IMG/VR virus record: IMGVR_UViG_3300022200_000072
Location: 1-48,584 of that record
Origin: a virus
Strand: one strand, 5' to 3'
DNA length: 48,584 nucleotides
Part shown: positions 1-6,116 of the stretch, piece after piece
Layout of the letters: every line of letters begins with the position of its first letter
How positions within the stretch are numbered: the stretch's first letter is position 1
Made by a program: the position numbers and the translations under genes
The notes under the pieces: generated by a model
Databases searched by the model: none
Told to the model about the DNA's origin: nothing
The model's input: the letters and a program-made list of their open reading frames with translations, nothing else

Positions 1-75
1 TAATAAAGATAGAATGATTAGTAACGTTAATAAAGTATTTAGTGATTAATGAATAATTAATGCTTAATAGATTAA

Positions 76-131
76 AGTATTACTAGTATATACTATTATA
101 CCCCAGTTTGGGGTGTTTTGTGTAGATTATT
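76..131. promoter_or_regulatory. Conserved intergenic element, copy 1
   Basis: First of six copies of an element shared with 14166-14220, 22003-22060, 25105-25150, 33111-33170 and 47811-47866. On the minus strand it reads TACACA, 18 bases, TATAAT, then the near-palindrome AGTATATACT, which looks like a sigma70 promoter pointing left, away from the holin gene. On the plus strand the spacer forms a hairpin, CCCCA-GTT-TGGGG (101-113), followed by TGTTTTGTGT, which resembles a weak terminator. The function in this orientation is unresolved. Confidence 0.6.
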
Positions 132-156
132 TTAAAATAAATATTTTGGAGCGTCC

Positions 157-597
157 ATGAGTATATGGGGTAAGATATTTGGTTCTGACGAAGCCATTAG
201 CAAAACTATAGATACAGTGTCACGAGGTATAGACTCTTTGGTGTATACAGACCAAGAGAAAGCTGTTACAGCGTCTCAGGAGCTCTCTGAGGCACGTTCT
301 ATGGTAGTCAAGTGGATGGAGTCAACTCAGGGACAAAACCTCGCTAGGAGGCTCATAGCTCTCTCTGTGACGTTTGTATGGCTAGTCCAGTATATAGCTG
401 CGCTAGCCATATCACTAGTAGCTGTGTGGGTGGATAATCCTGCACAGTGGAGAGATTCAGCTAATGTAATAGGAGACTATGCGGAGGCTATGAATGGCGC
501 TATGATGTTAATACTTGCCTTCTACTTCGCAGCCCCACACATGGGAGCTATAGTGGGGGCAGCAATGAGTAAGTTTTCAGGTAAGGGGAAAGTATAA
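157..597 (+). CDS. Holin-like membrane protein
   Basis: 146 residues. A hydrophilic, charged N-terminal half (residues 1-65) is followed by two adjacent hydrophobic stretches (about 66-92) and a third near 112-133, ending in a short basic tail (KFSGKGKV). This is the layout of three-segment phage holins such as the GTA-type 3TM family, which permeabilise the inner membrane to release endolysin. The ATG has GGAG five bases upstream. The stop TAA overlaps the next start (TAATG), so the two genes are translationally coupled. The lysis context fits, because a T4-type lysozyme lies at 46980-47804 on the same strand across the contig ends. Family assignment rests on topology and sequence feel, not on a search. 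Confidence 0.6.
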   Translation: MSIWGKIFGSDEAISKTIDTVSRGIDSLVYTDQEKAVTASQELSEARSMVVKWMESTQGQNLARRLIALSVTFVWLVQYIAALAISLVAVWVDNPAQWRDSANVIGDYAEAMNGAMMLILAFYFAAPHMGAIVGAAMSKFSGKGKV

Positions 598-884
598 TGG
601 CGAAGAAAGGTCAAACTAAAGCTACAGCTACGAAACGCAGTAAGCAACAACGAGCATATAACAGTTCCCCAGAGCAGAAGAAGCGTAGAGCACAACGTAA
701 TGCTGCTAGAGCCAAGATGGAGAAGGAGGGTAAGGTATCTAAGGGGGACGGGAAAGATGTGGACCATAAGGATAAGAACACCTCTAATAACTCAAATGGT
801 AATCTGAGGGTTAAGTCTAAGAAGGCTAACCGTGCGGATAATCGCTCTACAGGAGGTAGGAAAAAAGGGAGTAAAAATAAGTGA
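597..884 (+). CDS. Small basic HNH-like protein, copy A
   Basis: 95 residues, very rich in Lys, Arg and Asn. Residues 53-78 carry a DVDHKDKN...NNSNGNLRV...KKANR pattern, which is the core of the HNH_3/AP2-type HNH fold (D-x-DHK-D-x-N ... N-x-x-NL). It is probably an HNH-derived DNA-binding or nicking protein common in podoviruses; activity is unknown. A second copy at 48182-48469 has the same first 89 residues but many synonymous differences, so they are alleles or recent paralogues under protein-level selection. The last few codons differ: copy A ends GSKNK, copy B ends KGAKK. The change lies exactly where the HNH gene at 881-1432 was inserted. Confidence 0.7.
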   Translation: MAKKGQTKATATKRSKQQRAYNSSPEQKKRRAQRNAARAKMEKEGKVSKGDGKDVDHKDKNTSNNSNGNLRVKSKKANRADNRSTGGRKKGSKNK

Positions 885-1432
885 GGGTTTGTACAGGGTG
901 TTTAGAAACCTTGCCAGTATCCATGTTCCACAAACAAAAATCCAGATTAGATGGCTTGAGGGCTAAGTGTAAAGACTGTAGGAATACAGAGAAAGAATCT
1001 TGGAGGGCAGCTAACCCAGATTTAGTTAAGGCTCAAAATAAAGTTAGTAATTCTAATAAGACTAAGACTGGGTATAGGATTAAACATTACAAAGTTAATA
1101 GAGATAAGATTAGGGAGCAATGTAGAGAGTCTTACGCTAGGTCTGGCCTAAAGGCGCAAAGGTTATGGCAAGAGGCTAACCGAGGTAAGGTGAGGGAATA
1201 CTGTGCCAACCGCAGAGTTAAGCTATCTAAGGCAACAGCAGGGTGGGCTAACAGGGAAGAGATGGCCTACATACATCAACTAGCTTTTGAAAGGGGCTTA
1301 GTAGTTGACCACATAGTCCCAATAAACTCCACACTAGTTTGTGGTCTTAACGTGCAAGATAATTTGAGGTGCATAACAAATGAGCTTAACATTAGAAAAA
1401 GTAATAAGTATTGGCCAGACATGCCTAAGTAG
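881..1432 (+). CDS. HNH homing endonuclease (insertion)
   Basis: 183 residues, GTG start inside the stop of the preceding gene (GTGA overlap). The N-terminus has a four-Cys zinc finger (CTGC at residues 4-7, CKDC at 30-33) followed by a long basic helical region. The C-terminus carries the HNH core: VVDHIVPINS about residues 142-151, then LNVQDNLRCIT and an Asn in LNIRKSN. This matches phage homing endonucleases that cut an intron-less or insert-less allele. The copy of this locus at 48182-48584 lacks the gene altogether, so this is a recent insertion. It brought a substitute 3' end for the upstream gene and left the old 3' end behind at 1437-1472. Confidence 0.85.
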   Translation: MRVCTGCLETLPVSMFHKQKSRLDGLRAKCKDCRNTEKESWRAANPDLVKAQNKVSNSNKTKTGYRIKHYKVNRDKIREQCRESYARSGLKAQRLWQEANRGKVREYCANRRVKLSKATAGWANREEMAYIHQLAFERGLVVDHIVPINSTLVCGLNVQDNLRCITNELNIRKSNKYWPDMPK

Positions 1433-1436
1433 TGGG

Positions 1437-1472
1437 ACTGGTGGACGTAAGAAGAAAGGTGCTAAGAAATGA
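1437..1472 (+). pseudogene. Orphaned 3' end of the HNH-like basic gene
   Basis: These bases encode TGGRKKKGAKK and a stop in the frame of the 95-residue gene, and match 48434-48469 at all but two positions. They are the original 3' end of copy A, cut off when the HNH gene at 881-1432 was inserted. No start codon belongs to this fragment. The final bases still overlap the ATG of the next gene (ATGA), as they do in the uninterrupted copy. Confidence 0.75.
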
Positions 1473-1587
1473 TAAAGGAGCGTATCTTAGAGGGGATTAT
1501 AGCCTTATGTGTACTAGCCATAGCTGCCCTAGGTAATAACTACTACGATTTATTGAAGGCTGTAGATAAGCAGGAGCTTGAGGGGAT
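1461..1587 (+). repeat. 127-base exact repeat with the right end
   Basis: Bases 1461-1587 are identical to 48458-48584, the last bases of the window. The first mismatch to the left is t1460 against c48457. An exact 127-base match that ends at the contig terminus is what a de Bruijn assembler using k=127 leaves when a contig closes on itself or stops at a branch. It suggests a circular map of 46,997 bp. Confidence 0.9.
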
Positions 1588-1804
1588 ATACGTCCTCAAG
1601 GAGATGGAGGTGCTGAAAGGTGTTGTCCAAACTGTTCACAGTATGCAAGTAGAGTCTTCTAAACGTGGTGAGTGGATGATGTGGGTTACTAATGAAATAT
1701 TAGACGTTAAACAGAATATGAAAGAGATGCACACCAACAGTGATGCAGCTAAGGATTTTAAAATGGTAGACCAGAGAATTAAATACTTGGAGGGGAATAA
1801 ATGA
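1469..1804 (+). CDS. Membrane-anchored coiled-coil protein, possible i-spanin
   Basis: 111 residues. A single N-terminal hydrophobic segment (residues 7-24, IIALCVLAIAALG) is followed by an acidic and helical region with heptad-like spacing (about 30-110). This N-in, periplasmic coiled-coil topology is typical of Rz-type inner-membrane spanins, and the gene sits just after the lysis genes. It could also be a tail-associated membrane protein, since a tailspike follows. Its start overlaps the stop of the previous frame (ATGA). Its stop overlaps the next ATG by four bases. The 5' part is repeated exactly at the right end of the window (48466-48584). Confidence 0.5.
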   Translation: MIKERILEGIIALCVLAIAALGNNYYDLLKAVDKQELEGIYVLKEMEVLKGVVQTVHSMQVESSKRGEWMMWVTNEILDVKQNMKEMHTNSDAAKDFKMVDQRIKYLEGNK

Positions 1805-2088
1805 TTATTACGTTCCAAGATATAGCAGATGCCCTTAGGGGTATGGGGTATGTGGGGTCTACTAATGATATTATGTATGCTTGGCTTAGAGGGTTGGGGT
1901 ATGAAGGGGCACTTCCTGACATGCTGTACCAATACTTATCAAGCTTGGGGTACGCAGGGTCTATCTCTGACATGCTGAGTAGGCTGGTATTAACAGATAT
2001 AGGTGGTAATTCAGCAATATTGCTGACTACTAGTGATGGGAAAGCTATAGAGTTTTCTGATGGTAAATATTTAGGAGTGAGAATATAA
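1801..2088 (+). CDS. Protein with three 17-residue tandem repeats
   Basis: 95 residues. Residues 13-63 are three consecutive 17-residue units beginning LRGMGYVGS, LRGLGYEGA and LSSLGYAGS, each ending in a (D/N)(I/M)(M/L) helix-like segment. The shared core is L-x-x-(M/L)-G-Y-x-G-(S/A). The C-terminal 30 residues (ILLTTSDGKAIEFSDGKYLG) look like a small beta domain of the sort found in tail proteins. It lies directly upstream of, and overlaps, the tailspike start (shared base at 2088), so a role as a tailspike-linked structural or connector protein is likely. The family is not recognised. Confidence 0.45.
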   Translation: MIITFQDIADALRGMGYVGSTNDIMYAWLRGLGYEGALPDMLYQYLSSLGYAGSISDMLSRLVLTDIGGNSAILLTTSDGKAIEFSDGKYLGVRI

Positions 2089-4235
2089 TGGGTTCAATTA
2101 CAGAATTCCCTATAGTAACAGCAGAGTCCACAGCATTGACTGGGGCACAGGCTGTATCTAAGTTAGAAAATGGTGGTATGATTACGCAGACCCTACCCCA
2201 AGCTGTAACACTTGCAGGTAGTGGTGGTATGGGTGTTGGTGGGGTTGTTAATGTTGTTGACAGTGGTGCAAGTTATAAGTTAATCGACGCTGGCAGTGCT
2301 GGTGCAAGGCCAACACCAATTCAAGGCATATACACCAATATTGGCGCGGCTGGGCTTTATCTTGCTGCGGTAGATGTTAAAAACGTAAGTCTGCAAACAT
2401 TAGGATTAACTGACTCTGATGATGCTGGGCCAACACTCAATGCATTATTAGCTTTATCCCCTAAGCGTATATATTCAAACTTACCAATTACAATTCAGCT
2501 ATCTGAGGGTATTGACTATTCTAATAAGACTGTTGAATGGGATTTAACAAACATTAAAATAATTAATGAGTCAAATAGCCCATCAATAAGATTCGATGGC
2601 GGCATTGACAGTGTATTGGCTGTAAGTTCAGTAGTGCCATCAACTAGACGCATCAACCTTACATCAACGGGAATTAAAGTTGGTGAGGTTGTAAAGCTTA
2701 TCTCTGATGACAGATTACCCTTTACCCGTCCTGCTGTTGCCCTTGAAGATAACCGCATGGGACAGATGTTTACAGTTTCTAGCGTGGCAGTTGGCTATAT
2801 CATTGTTCATCAAAAGTTTGACACAAATCAGGCGTTTGCAACAAATATGCGCCTAGTTAGATACAGCGGGCATACGATTAAAGTAATTGGTGGGGATATG
2901 AGTTATGATGCCTCTATAACAGCAGAGAACTCTAGCTTCTACATAACTAATGCCATTAGACCTGTCTTTGAAAGAATGAGATTTGGAACAATTCCATTTG
3001 TAGGATTGAATATCTTTGGTTGCTATAGTCCTGAAATTATATCACCTATCTTCAATGCAACAGATGATTCAACTAACCTTAGTCATAATATTAGTTTCTG
3101 GGCTTGTGCTTACCCTAAGATTACTGGCTTGGTATCAACCAAATGTAGACACTCATACACTAATAATCAGCAACCTATTGTAGCTGCTTCAACTGAAGTT
3201 GAGTATTATGGCCCAACTTATGGAATGCAGGTGACTGGCGCTATTGCTGACGGAGAGTTTGATTCAGCGTTTGACACTCACCACGGTATTTATAGTGGTA
3301 CATTTACAGATTTACGGGTTATTAGTAGCACACAGGGCGGGGTAAGTGTTCGCGGCAATAATCTCACTTACAACAATCTAATTATTGAAAATGCCGAGGG
3401 TTCTGGCGTTCTTATTTTTTCAGAAGTGGGTGTTGCTGCTATTGATTATACGTCAAATATAAAGCTGGATTGCGATATACACAGTGATACTTTACCACTG
3501 CAAATTTTAAGGGCAAATAATGTTAAAATTTACGGGGTAATATCTGCTAATGATTTTAAAGCAATTATAACAACAGACTCTGTTGTTGATTTTTACAATG
3601 TGACTATTAATATGGTAGGTACTGCTAATACTGCGGTTTCAATGATTGAGTGCAACGCATCAATTCTTAGATTTCACGGCACTACAACTATTAACTGCCC
3701 TTCACACAGTGGCACAGCATCAAAATTAGCAACACTAACAGGTTTAAATCCTGTTGTTACATTTGATAAGCTTGTAATAAATGGTAACGCTGACTTTCCT
3801 GACTTCTTATTTGCAAGCGCAACTGCTACTAACGCTTATGCCTTAGCTAAAGATGTAACTGTGGTTTCTGGCCCTTCTTCTATTTCCTCAAAAACAGGAA
3901 CATTTAATGAGGCCACCGCTATTGCATTTTATGGCCCTGTCAGCAATCAGTCTTTCTTTAATACATTAACAACGGCAGAGGTTATTACCCTTAACAGTTG
4001 CGCACATCCAGTAGTTACAGTTAGAGCTGGTGCTGCATCAAATGTAACCGGCATAGAGATAGAAGACGGTTTATTTGTAGGTCAGGTAATAGAAATTGAA
4101 AATACCACCACTTCATTCACAATGAGTTTCCCCAATGCTGGCAATGTTGTTAATAATGGGGCGGCAACTTTTGTATTAGCGGGCAAAACAACGGCGCGTT
4201 GGCGTTGGACAAACGGAGTATGGAGGCAGTTATGA
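2088..4235 (+). CDS. Tailspike / receptor-binding beta-helix protein 1
   Basis: 715 residues. The N-terminal 80 residues are a Gly-rich anchor region (GSGGMGVGGVVNV). About residues 190-520 form a right-handed beta-helix-like domain rich in N, T, V and I, with a ...DTHHG... motif near 393 and NNQQP near 357. The C-terminus (about 620-715) is a compact beta domain. The central domain aligns by eye with the tailspike at 26771-28939: shared blocks are ISDDRL, SGH(T/S)I, G(L)N(I/L)(F/Y)GCY, CRH..TTNNQP, YYGP(T/S)YG and DTHHG. This class of protein binds and often degrades surface polysaccharide. No catalytic residues can be assigned by eye. Codon use in the central domain (CGC, GGC) differs from neighbours, hinting at module exchange. 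Confidence 0.75.
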   Translation: MGSITEFPIVTAESTALTGAQAVSKLENGGMITQTLPQAVTLAGSGGMGVGGVVNVVDSGASYKLIDAGSAGARPTPIQGIYTNIGAAGLYLAAVDVKNVSLQTLGLTDSDDAGPTLNALLALSPKRIYSNLPITIQLSEGIDYSNKTVEWDLTNIKIINESNSPSIRFDGGIDSVLAVSSVVPSTRRINLTSTGIKVGEVVKLISDDRLPFTRPAVALEDNRMGQMFTVSSVAVGYIIVHQKFDTNQAFATNMRLVRYSGHTIKVIGGDMSYDASITAENSSFYITNAIRPVFERMRFGTIPFVGLNIFGCYSPEIISPIFNATDDSTNLSHNISFWACAYPKITGLVSTKCRHSYTNNQQPIVAASTEVEYYGPTYGMQVTGAIADGEFDSAFDTHHGIYSGTFTDLRVISSTQGGVSVRGNNLTYNNLIIENAEGSGVLIFSEVGVAAIDYTSNIKLDCDIHSDTLPLQILRANNVKIYGVISANDFKAIITTDSVVDFYNVTINMVGTANTAVSMIECNASILRFHGTTTINCPSHSGTASKLATLTGLNPVVTFDKLVINGNADFPDFLFASATATNAYALAKDVTVVSGPSSISSKTGTFNEATAIAFYGPVSNQSFFNTLTTAEVITLNSCAHPVVTVRAGAASNVTGIEIEDGLFVGQVIEIENTTTSFTMSFPNAGNVVNNGAATFVLAGKTTARWRWTNGVWRQL

Positions 4236-4323
4236 CAATTAATGTAACTAGAGCTGGTTTTTAATGGCTTAGCTACATTTATCGGGTTATTAGAATAAAT
4301 GGCAGAACAGCCTAGGGGGGTAA

Positions 4324-4602
4324 ATGTCAATAGAGAGAGAAGTAGCGCATGAAATATGGCGTGGTAAAAACTTCACTCTTGATGTATTCTTTCTGACTAG
4401 TGAGTCAGTTTGTATTAAGGGCTTGAGGGGTAGTGATTTAACAATAAAGGATTTTATAGAGATAGCTGGAATATTAGCTAGGGAGGGCTTTGAACGTATC
4501 ATCTACGATACTATGCAGGATTCAGGGAGGACTATAGAGAAGGTAGTTGCCCTTACAGAACGTTTTAAGAAATGTAAGGGCGGTTATACTAGACTACGTT
4601 AG
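4324..4602 (+). CDS. Hypothetical protein at the end of the late block
   Basis: 92 residues, not recognised. Mixed alpha/beta character with charged helices and no membrane segment or Cys cluster. A GGGGGG tract lies three to four bases before the ATG, a strong ribosome site. It is the last rightward gene. Its stop TAG (4600-4602) overlaps the start of the bidirectional terminator. The 88 bases between the tailspike and this gene hold only a ten-codon frame beginning at 4231-4233 that I do not regard as a gene. Confidence 0.55.
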   Translation: MSIEREVAHEIWRGKNFTLDVFFLTSESVCIKGLRGSDLTIKDFIEIAGILAREGFERIIYDTMQDSGRTIEKVVALTERFKKCKGGYTRLR

Positions 4603-4626
4603 GGGCTTAATTGCCCCTTCTTTTTG
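4601..4626. terminator. Bidirectional intrinsic terminator
   Basis: AGGGGC-TTAATT-GCCCCT followed by TCTTTTT on the plus strand. On the minus strand the same stem is preceded by AAAAAGA and followed by AACG. It separates the converging rightward late block and leftward early/middle block. The stop codon of the rightward gene (4600-4602) touches the stem and the stop of the leftward gene (TAA, 4609-4607) lies in the loop. Confidence 0.85.
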
Positions 4627-4864
4627 CGTGGAAATAAGTACTAGCCATACAACCTAAGCCACCACCTAAACCTATTGGAATGAATATCCATATACTAGTC
4701 TTTACGACAAATGCCACCACAGTTACTTCGCACAAGGCCATCAGGAATGATATAGGGAGCATCAACTTGTACTCCCCGTGCATTACATTCAGTTGTTGGT
4801 ACGCTTTTAGAGCGATGTAACTTAAGCTCACTAGGAATGCCGTCCCGAATATAGCGATTGTCAT
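4607..4864 (-). CDS. Small inner-membrane protein
   Basis: 85 residues with about three hydrophobic segments (residues 2-20, 34-55 and 58-75) and a basic C-terminus (HAKRRGN). The start ATG has GGGAG upstream. The family resembles small phage membrane proteins seen near nucleotide-pool genes, but I cannot name a function. It overlaps the preceding gene by about 170 bases in a different frame, which is unusual. Its convincing membrane topology and ribosome site argue that it is the real product of this stretch. It is the last gene of the leftward block and ends in the terminator loop. Confidence 0.6.
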   Translation of the reverse strand: MTIAIFGTAFLVSLSYIALKAYQQLNVMHGEYKLMLPISFLMALCEVTVVAFVVKTSIWIFIPIGLGGGLGCMASTYFHAKRRGN

Positions 4865-5150
4865 GTTTTACCATCTCCCATTGTTGTTGGCAGTATAAGA
4901 ACATGAGTTCACACGCTGCATGTAATAAATGATTCTTCTTCGTCTCTTCATCTAAATCATACCCCATGTGCCAAGCACCTAAGTGTCTCTGTGCTGCGTC
5001 ATACAATCTATCGTAGTCAATACCTTCAGCCCAGTTATATGAGCCATACTTCTCAGCACCAAAGGTGAGCACCTCAGCTATCCCCTGAATAAACTCAGGA
5101 GCTACAAGACCCACCCTTGGTTTCTGTGTATCAAACTTAGTTCCTGCCAT
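4695..5150 (-). CDS. dATP/dGTP diphosphohydrolase-like protein
   Basis: 151 residues from the chosen start. Residues 1-100 match the phage dATP/dGTP diphosphohydrolase N-terminal family (DUF5664-like): KFDTQKPR at the N-terminus, then FGAEKYG..NW, a conserved RH-x-GA block and a HLLHAAC(E)LMFL helix. The family is thought to hydrolyse purine dNTPs and shape the nucleotide pool. The start is the ATG preceded by GGAGG six bases away; an ATG six codons upstream has no such site. The last 55 or so codons are overprinted by the membrane protein at 4607-4864, and this tail (CNARGVQVDAPYI...) looks non-domain. There is no PurZ gene, so this is not evidence for a base-modified Z genome. Confidence 0.7.
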   Translation of the reverse strand: MAGTKFDTQKPRVGLVAPEFIQGIAEVLTFGAEKYGSYNWAEGIDYDRLYDAAQRHLGAWHMGYDLDEETKKNHLLHAACELMFLYCQQQWEMVKHDNRYIRDGIPSELKLHRSKSVPTTECNARGVQVDAPYIIPDGLVRSNCGGICRKD

Positions 5151-5394
5151 TATACACCTCCCCTTCAAAGTTTATATCAACACAAATAATATCTTTAAGT
5201 TCTAGCATACTCCTTACATGCTCAACGTTACCTATTACTACAGCGGATACTGCATCTCTTATGTATGGCTCCATAGAGGCTCTAAAACTCTCAATTAAGT
5301 CTTGCTCTAACTTCTCAGCTACTTGCTTTCTGAGATTAAATTCAAGGCCATCTGATATAAGACCCACTAAATCTTTTGATATAACACCTGCCAT
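5137..5394 (-). CDS. Hypothetical helical protein
   Basis: 85 residues, not recognised. Largely alpha-helical (residues 12-70, with acidic and basic faces), ending in a short beta-like ICVDINFEGEVY segment. AGGGGG lies six bases before the ATG. Its 3' end overlaps the start of the nucleotide hydrolase gene by 14 bases and it follows the 58-residue gene at 5398-5574 by three bases, so it belongs to the same operon. Confidence 0.55.
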   Translation of the reverse strand: MAGVISKDLVGLISDGLEFNLRKQVAEKLEQDLIESFRASMEPYIRDAVSAVVIGNVEHVRSMLELKDIICVDINFEGEVYNGRN

Positions 5395-5397
5395 TAT

Positions 5398-5574
5398 CTA
5401 CCCCCTCTCATATTCTGCAAACAATCTAGCTTTAGCCTTAACATGTTCTGTACTATGTACATAGGTGGTAGCTAACTTATACGCTAGCTCCACTAAGTCA
5501 TCATGCTCCTGCATCATCTTCATCTTATCAGCACATGTCCCACAACAGAACGCTATCTCTTCTCTAGGAGTCAA
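5398..5574 (-). CDS. Small Cys-containing protein, TTG start
   Basis: 58 residues read from a TTG start with GGAGG six bases upstream. It opens with TPREEIAF, followed by CCGTC (residues 10-14, a CxxC-type pair) and a long charged helix (about 16-57). It fills the gap between 5394 and 5564 exactly and overlaps the end of the upstream gene by 11 bases, as its operon neighbours do. The CxxC suggests possible metal binding, but two Cys pairs would be expected for a zinc finger, so this is uncertain. Not recognised. Confidence 0.6.
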   Translation of the reverse strand: MTPREEIAFCCGTCADKMKMMQEHDDLVELAYKLATTYVHSTEHVKAKARLFAEYERG

Positions 5575-5890
5575 GCATTACCTCCACGTACTTACCATCA
5601 AAGAACCCACCCTTAGTCTCAGCACGTCCCTTGTTAGTCTTCGTGAAGGCTGTATACCTAGCTAAGCTAGCCCTCTCTGTCTTCATCGTTAGATGCTGTG
5701 TACCAATACAATTGGTAAGCTCTGTTATATCAGAGAGAAGAACATACATCTCCTCCTTAGTCTTAGCGTTATGCTGTAACGTAGTTAGCTTACTATGTAA
5801 CGTATCAAAGAGGAGAGTTTTATACTCCTCACGACTAGCTACCTGTAGCTCTGTGCCTTCTCTATCTCGTACTAGTATTTTACGCTTCAT
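5564..5890 (-). CDS. Hypothetical protein
   Basis: 108 residues, not recognised. Basic N-terminus (KRKILVRDREG), a long central helix (about 20-75) with many Leu and Thr residues, and a C-terminal GGFFDGKYVEVMLD strand. It overlaps its operon neighbours by 11 bases on each side. GAGGAG lies a little far (about 12 bases) before the ATG. Confidence 0.5.
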   Translation of the reverse strand: MKRKILVRDREGTELQVASREEYKTLLFDTLHSKLTTLQHNAKTKEEMYVLLSDITELTNCIGTQHLTMKTERASLARYTAFTKTNKGRAETKGGFFDGKYVEVMLDS

Positions 5891-6116
5891 TTAATTTTAA
5901 CTCCTCTTCCTCACACAAATCCATGTAAACCTCTTCATTCAAAGACTCCAACCTATTAGCGAGATAAGAGATTAATGATTCATCAAAGAAACCTAGGTGT
6001 GATGGACTAAAGGCAAAATAGCCATCACTCACAACCTGTATCTTACCGCACACCACACCATTGTCTGCCACTACGTTGGCGATAGTTTTATCCACCACCC
6101 AATCTAAGTAAAACAT
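5880..6116 (-). CDS. Hypothetical acidic protein
   Basis: 78 residues from the ATG that overlaps the stop of the metallophosphatase gene (TGATG). A GTG one codon upstream is possible. The N-terminal half looks like a small beta barrel (VCGKIQVVSDGYFAFS) and the C-terminal half is a strongly acidic helix ending EEEELKLNEA. Not recognised. It lies in the tightly packed leftward operon. Confidence 0.5.
   Translation of the reverse strand: MFYLDWVVDKTIANVVADNGVVCGKIQVVSDGYFAFSPSHLGFFDESLISYLANRLESLNEEVYMDLCEEEELKLNEA

Noticed and set aside
597-884. Identical terminal repeats of T7 type at the two ends
   Set aside because: The two copies differ at many synonymous sites and by the HNH insertion; only 127 bases are exact, which fits an assembly junction better.
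4231-4263. Ten-codon frame after the first tailspike
   Set aside because: Too short, no separate ribosome site and no recognisable content; probably only the 3' spacer.
4695-5150. Possible Z-genome (2-aminoadenine) phage because of a dATP/dGTP diphosphohydrolase-like gene
   Set aside because: No PurZ-like adenylosuccinate synthetase or DatZ HD phosphohydrolase is visible, and the polymerase is of the ordinary T7 type.
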